A DNA stretch of 64,000 nucleotides. Origin: Lingula anatina. Lineage: Eukaryota; Brachiopoda; Lingulata; Lingulida; Lingulidae. The stretch lies in assembly GCF_001039355.2 (NCBI RefSeq), contig NW_019775602.1, positions 545,824-609,823 of the forward strand. The letters are read 5' to 3'. Both the position numbers and the translations under genes were made by a program. The notes beneath the pieces were generated by a model. The model did no database searches and had not been told where the DNA came from. It was given only the letters and a program-made list of their open reading frames with translations. Shown here piece after piece: positions 45,523 through 64,000 of this stretch; position 1 is the stretch's first letter; each line of letters begins with the position of its first letter.

Positions 45523-48500
45523 TACTAAATATGAAGGGAATTTAAACGGTGTGACTTTGTACAGCAGAGGTCTTCTCTTTTGAGCATTGGAAAACCCCCC
45601 GAGACTCAATTGTGTTATTTGATAATACCAAACTGTTTATATTTCATTGTGTTTGATATAAAACCAGAGGCAGTTTGGTACAGGATTCTGCCAAGATATA
45701 TGGAATGCAGTTTATTAACTTATTATCTGAAGGGCAATTCTTCGATTCTATTTGGAGACTATTTGGCCAGAGAGTGAAACAGAAAAATTGTCACAGAGTG
45801 TGGATGCTAATGAGATTCATAAGATAGATAGGATTAGTTGCTGAAAAGAATAAACACTTTGATTGTACTAGCATGATATAATCAGCAGTGACTTAGGTCT
45901 GAGGTCCTTTTTACATCAAGTAATACACTTATCTGTATTGCAATGTTTTGACTGGTCTTCACATGAAATAATCTATACAGGGTGGTTTGCTCCAATTCTC
46001 AAAGTTTGCTTCCGACTGTTAGGGCCAATCAAAATTACTCACAACAGGCAATTAAGTTATCAATCTCTGAAAAAGTTGTGGTAAAGATAAGTATGTGTGA
46101 AAAGGGCCTAGCTATATGTCTCATAGCAAAATATTTTGTTGTTCCTGGGCAATATATTTTATTTTGGGTTATTTATTTAATTATATTTTTTATTTTATTA
46201 TGATTTAGGTGTTATTTTCTGCTTCTTGCTTTAAACAAAATAAGTTAGAGCAAGATAAAAGGTGTGTTGCAGTGTTTAGTTTCTGCATACAAGTTATGGG
46301 TAAAAACATTTTATTGGCATTGCTCAATTTTATGACAATTGCACAGAAAATGCAATCTTGAACAGTGTGAATGGTAAACTTTGTTATATTGTATTAAACT
46401 TTTTTTTTTACAAAATATTTTTATTGTTACATTTAAAGGTGCAAAGACAATCAATGAAAACCTTATTTGGTACAGACTCAATGTGACACAATGAAAACAT
46501 TTTGTCTGGTAAATTTAGTTTTAATCCAATGAACAAAAACATTGTCATTTATGTAGATTTTAAGTACATCCAAAAGTAGATTTTAGTTTTGACTAACAAT
46601 TGATCACCAGTGCCCTGTAGTTTGCTGTGTTTATCTTTTCTTTTCTGTCTTTATCAGATTGAGCCGATGCAGGGAAATATTGGAAAGGGAGATTATATAG
46701 TTGAACTGATTGTGCTGTTATAGTTGAATTTAGTACATGCCATCAAAGAGCATTGAACAATAAATGATGACCCCAATGTGCATATACTTTGAGCCATTTT
46801 TAGAAATAATCTTCATTTTAATTTAGTTTCTTCGACATAATGTGCAAAAAATTATATGAAGCCATTTCCGCAATTTATATAGACCCAAAGTTAGGGCTTA
46901 GACATAACTGTATTGGAGTATTGTTGCCTCACTTTATTAGTTATCCCAATGAGTTATGTGTCCACTACATGAAAACATCCTGCTGGATTTTTAATAATGA
47001 ATTTTGTATATTTTCCTGATTTTTTAAGAATTATAGATGACATGTAGTGGTGTTATTTTTATTCAGATATATTAACCAGAATTTTCAAGTGCCAAAATAC
47101 TCAAAAATATTTACTTGAAGGGTACAGTTTATTTAAAAAAAGTAAAGATAATTTTTTTCCATGATATTGCTCTTCTAGTATGTTTATTCAATTAAAACAA
47201 TATCAAGATTTTTTATTAGTGATAAAATAAGCATCTTGTTATGTACTTGCATCATTCCTAAAATAATGATTTGACACTTCAAGAATTCAAAGTGCCTCTT
47301 AAATCTCAAATTAAAGTATTATATTTGCTATGAGAAAAGGTGCATTTTTATTTTGCCACTAATGCCAAAATTTGTAAATACACAAGAACAATGGGGCAAA
47401 CATTGCATCATGAAAGCAGGCTTTCACATAACATAATATTCTATAGATTAAGACAATTATCTCACTCAACTTCATGTGTCATCTGGAGGATAATGAAAAT
47501 AAAGCCATTTATCAACTTTGTCAGATGTGGTTCTTTTTATTAGGTCAGTAAATAAGAACAATGTCTTAAGGTGAGCAATAAGCCAGATTATCTTTGTTCA
47601 GCTATGGGTGACATTGCTGTATACCATGATAACATTCAGTGTGAAATAGCTTCTTTTTGTCCAAAATAACAGTTTGAGCACTCAAGTTGCTGTATGAAGT
47701 CATTACATTGACAAAATGTAAGCTGAATGTCAATTTTATATTTTGAAAATTTCCAGAGGTTATGGTAATATGTTTAACACTTCTTATCATGAGTCCTTTC
47801 CATCTTTACAAGGCACCAAAGCTTGTTCGCATTTTTGTGAAGCTTGTATTAACGTCTGACTTTAATTCTGCCACAGTTAAGTTGTCAGCATACACTGCTA
47901 AAATGATAAACAGCAATAGTTTTATATTTTAAATTGCTAAATAAATATACTGCAGGAATGCACAAACAACTTCACTGGTTTTTGTATTTTCAAACTATTT
48001 AAGGCAGTTACTACCATACTGACCTTGATTCTTATGGATTTATAGGTAAATGATATTACTCATAACTTATGTTTTTGGCATATATTCTAAAGAGTAGCTG
48101 TCTCACTGAATAATTTGCTTTTAGGTTGAATCATTAACACAATATGCAAAGAACAGCACCAGTTCTTACTATTTTCATTTCACTGAGGAAAAACTTTGAA
48201 AAATTAGTATTTGACCATGAATGCAAATGCCAAGACTTAAAAGTTAAACTTCTTTTTTCATGTTATGGAAGATCAATTTTTATACTGGGCAGCCATTACT
48301 TGGCACGAAGGACACTGCACACAACATATTTACTGGGGACTTTGTTTACTTGCTTTTATGTGTGCAAGTTACTTTCTTCTTCATTCAATGTTAGTGCTCA
48401 CTAGTAAAACACCTATGTTTGCTTCAATCATTCCAGTACATATGTTTTCAGAACAAATAATTTAAAATCCCTTATTGGAAGAAAGTGAATAATTATACTT

Positions 48501-48785
48501 TAATTGACTTACATATTTACCATTCAGATTTGCAATAATTTTATATTAACCTCAAGCTTAAGCCTACTCCTACACAAGCATGAGAAGAACCTGAAAATTC
48601 TTTTGGCAATGAGATTTTGAGTGGGTTTACAACTTTTGTGTGGTCTGAACACATTTTTACTCTCACAATATATGCCCAATGGTCCATAAAGTGTTTTCAT
48701 ATTAACAAGAAAAGTATATATCCAATACAAACAGGAATATATAGTTTTCATACACATTTGGTTGAGTAATTTAATGTTCTCTGTG
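45523..48785. other. Convergent 3' flanks of gene B and dynein intermediate chain
   Basis: No coding gene is seen. Candidate plus-strand polyadenylation signals AATAAA are at 45849-45854, 46759-46764 and 47498-47503. On the minus strand an ATTAAA variant lies at 48499-48504. The two transcription units converge here. ORFs such as 48144-48404 have no recognisable domain. Confidence 0.55.
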
Positions 48786-63840
<15,055 letters not shown>

Positions 63841-64000
63841 CTGTAAGGTAATAGAGAGAGACATTTAATTAAATGGAGGTCATATTGTATTTTTATTTTG
63901 AAATTATTTATTAATTCATTTCTTTATTGTCAAATTAATTGTAAGTTCAAGTGGTCTGTATGGAGAAGTCTGGCTTTGTTGCAGTTTCTGTGCTTGAAAG

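Overview
This is a eukaryotic nuclear window. It has AT-rich introns, GT-AG splice sites, many microsatellites, foldback elements and one intronless tRNA gene. Gene content (a many-domain C-type lectin receptor cluster beside cytoplasmic dynein 1 intermediate chain) fits a bilaterian invertebrate. I would guess a lophotrochozoan such as a brachiopod or mollusc, but nothing in the sequence proves it.

Layout. (1) 517-10667, plus strand: the 3' part of a membrane-bound C-type lectin receptor (gene A). 16 exons encode five CTLDs, a Ser/Thr/Pro stalk, one membrane helix and a short tail; the 5' end lies outside the window. (2) 10668-13621: 3' UTR and intergenic DNA with tandem and dispersed repeats and a possible TATA box near 13310. 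(3) 13622-45522, plus strand: a complete second receptor (gene B). 43 phase-consistent exons sum to 5901 nt (1966 aa), with two optional in-frame microexons. It has a signal peptide, twelve CTLDs, a stalk, a membrane helix and an endocytic-type tail. Its first intron holds an antisense tRNA-Ser(AGA). (4) 45523-48785: convergent 3' flanks. (5) 48786-63840, minus strand: cytoplasmic dynein 1 intermediate chain, 16 exons and 632 aa to the stop, lacking its N-terminal coiled coil, which lies beyond the right edge.

Genes A and B are tandem paralogues. The five CTLDs of A match CTLDs 8-12 of B exon by exon; several exon lengths are identical (140, 59, 135 and 129 nt) and phases agree. A lacks three introns that B has, at exact positions. 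Gene A's first visible CTLD carries QPD where its partner in B carries EPN, a change known to switch mannose-type to galactose-type binding. The tails also differ in internalisation motifs.

The observations most worth a second look are: (i) eleven CAG|GT 5' splice sites spaced exactly 32 bp apart after a gene B exon, made by tandem duplication of the exon-intron boundary; (ii) a partial second copy of the dynein exon that binds the Tctex-1 type light chain; (iii) the A/B paralogue divergence; (iv) Ser-Pro-Arg rich small exons in dynein intermediate chain; (v) two long foldback elements in gene B, one starting only a few bases after a splice donor. All exon borders were called by eye from splice consensus, phase and domain continuity; no searches were run.
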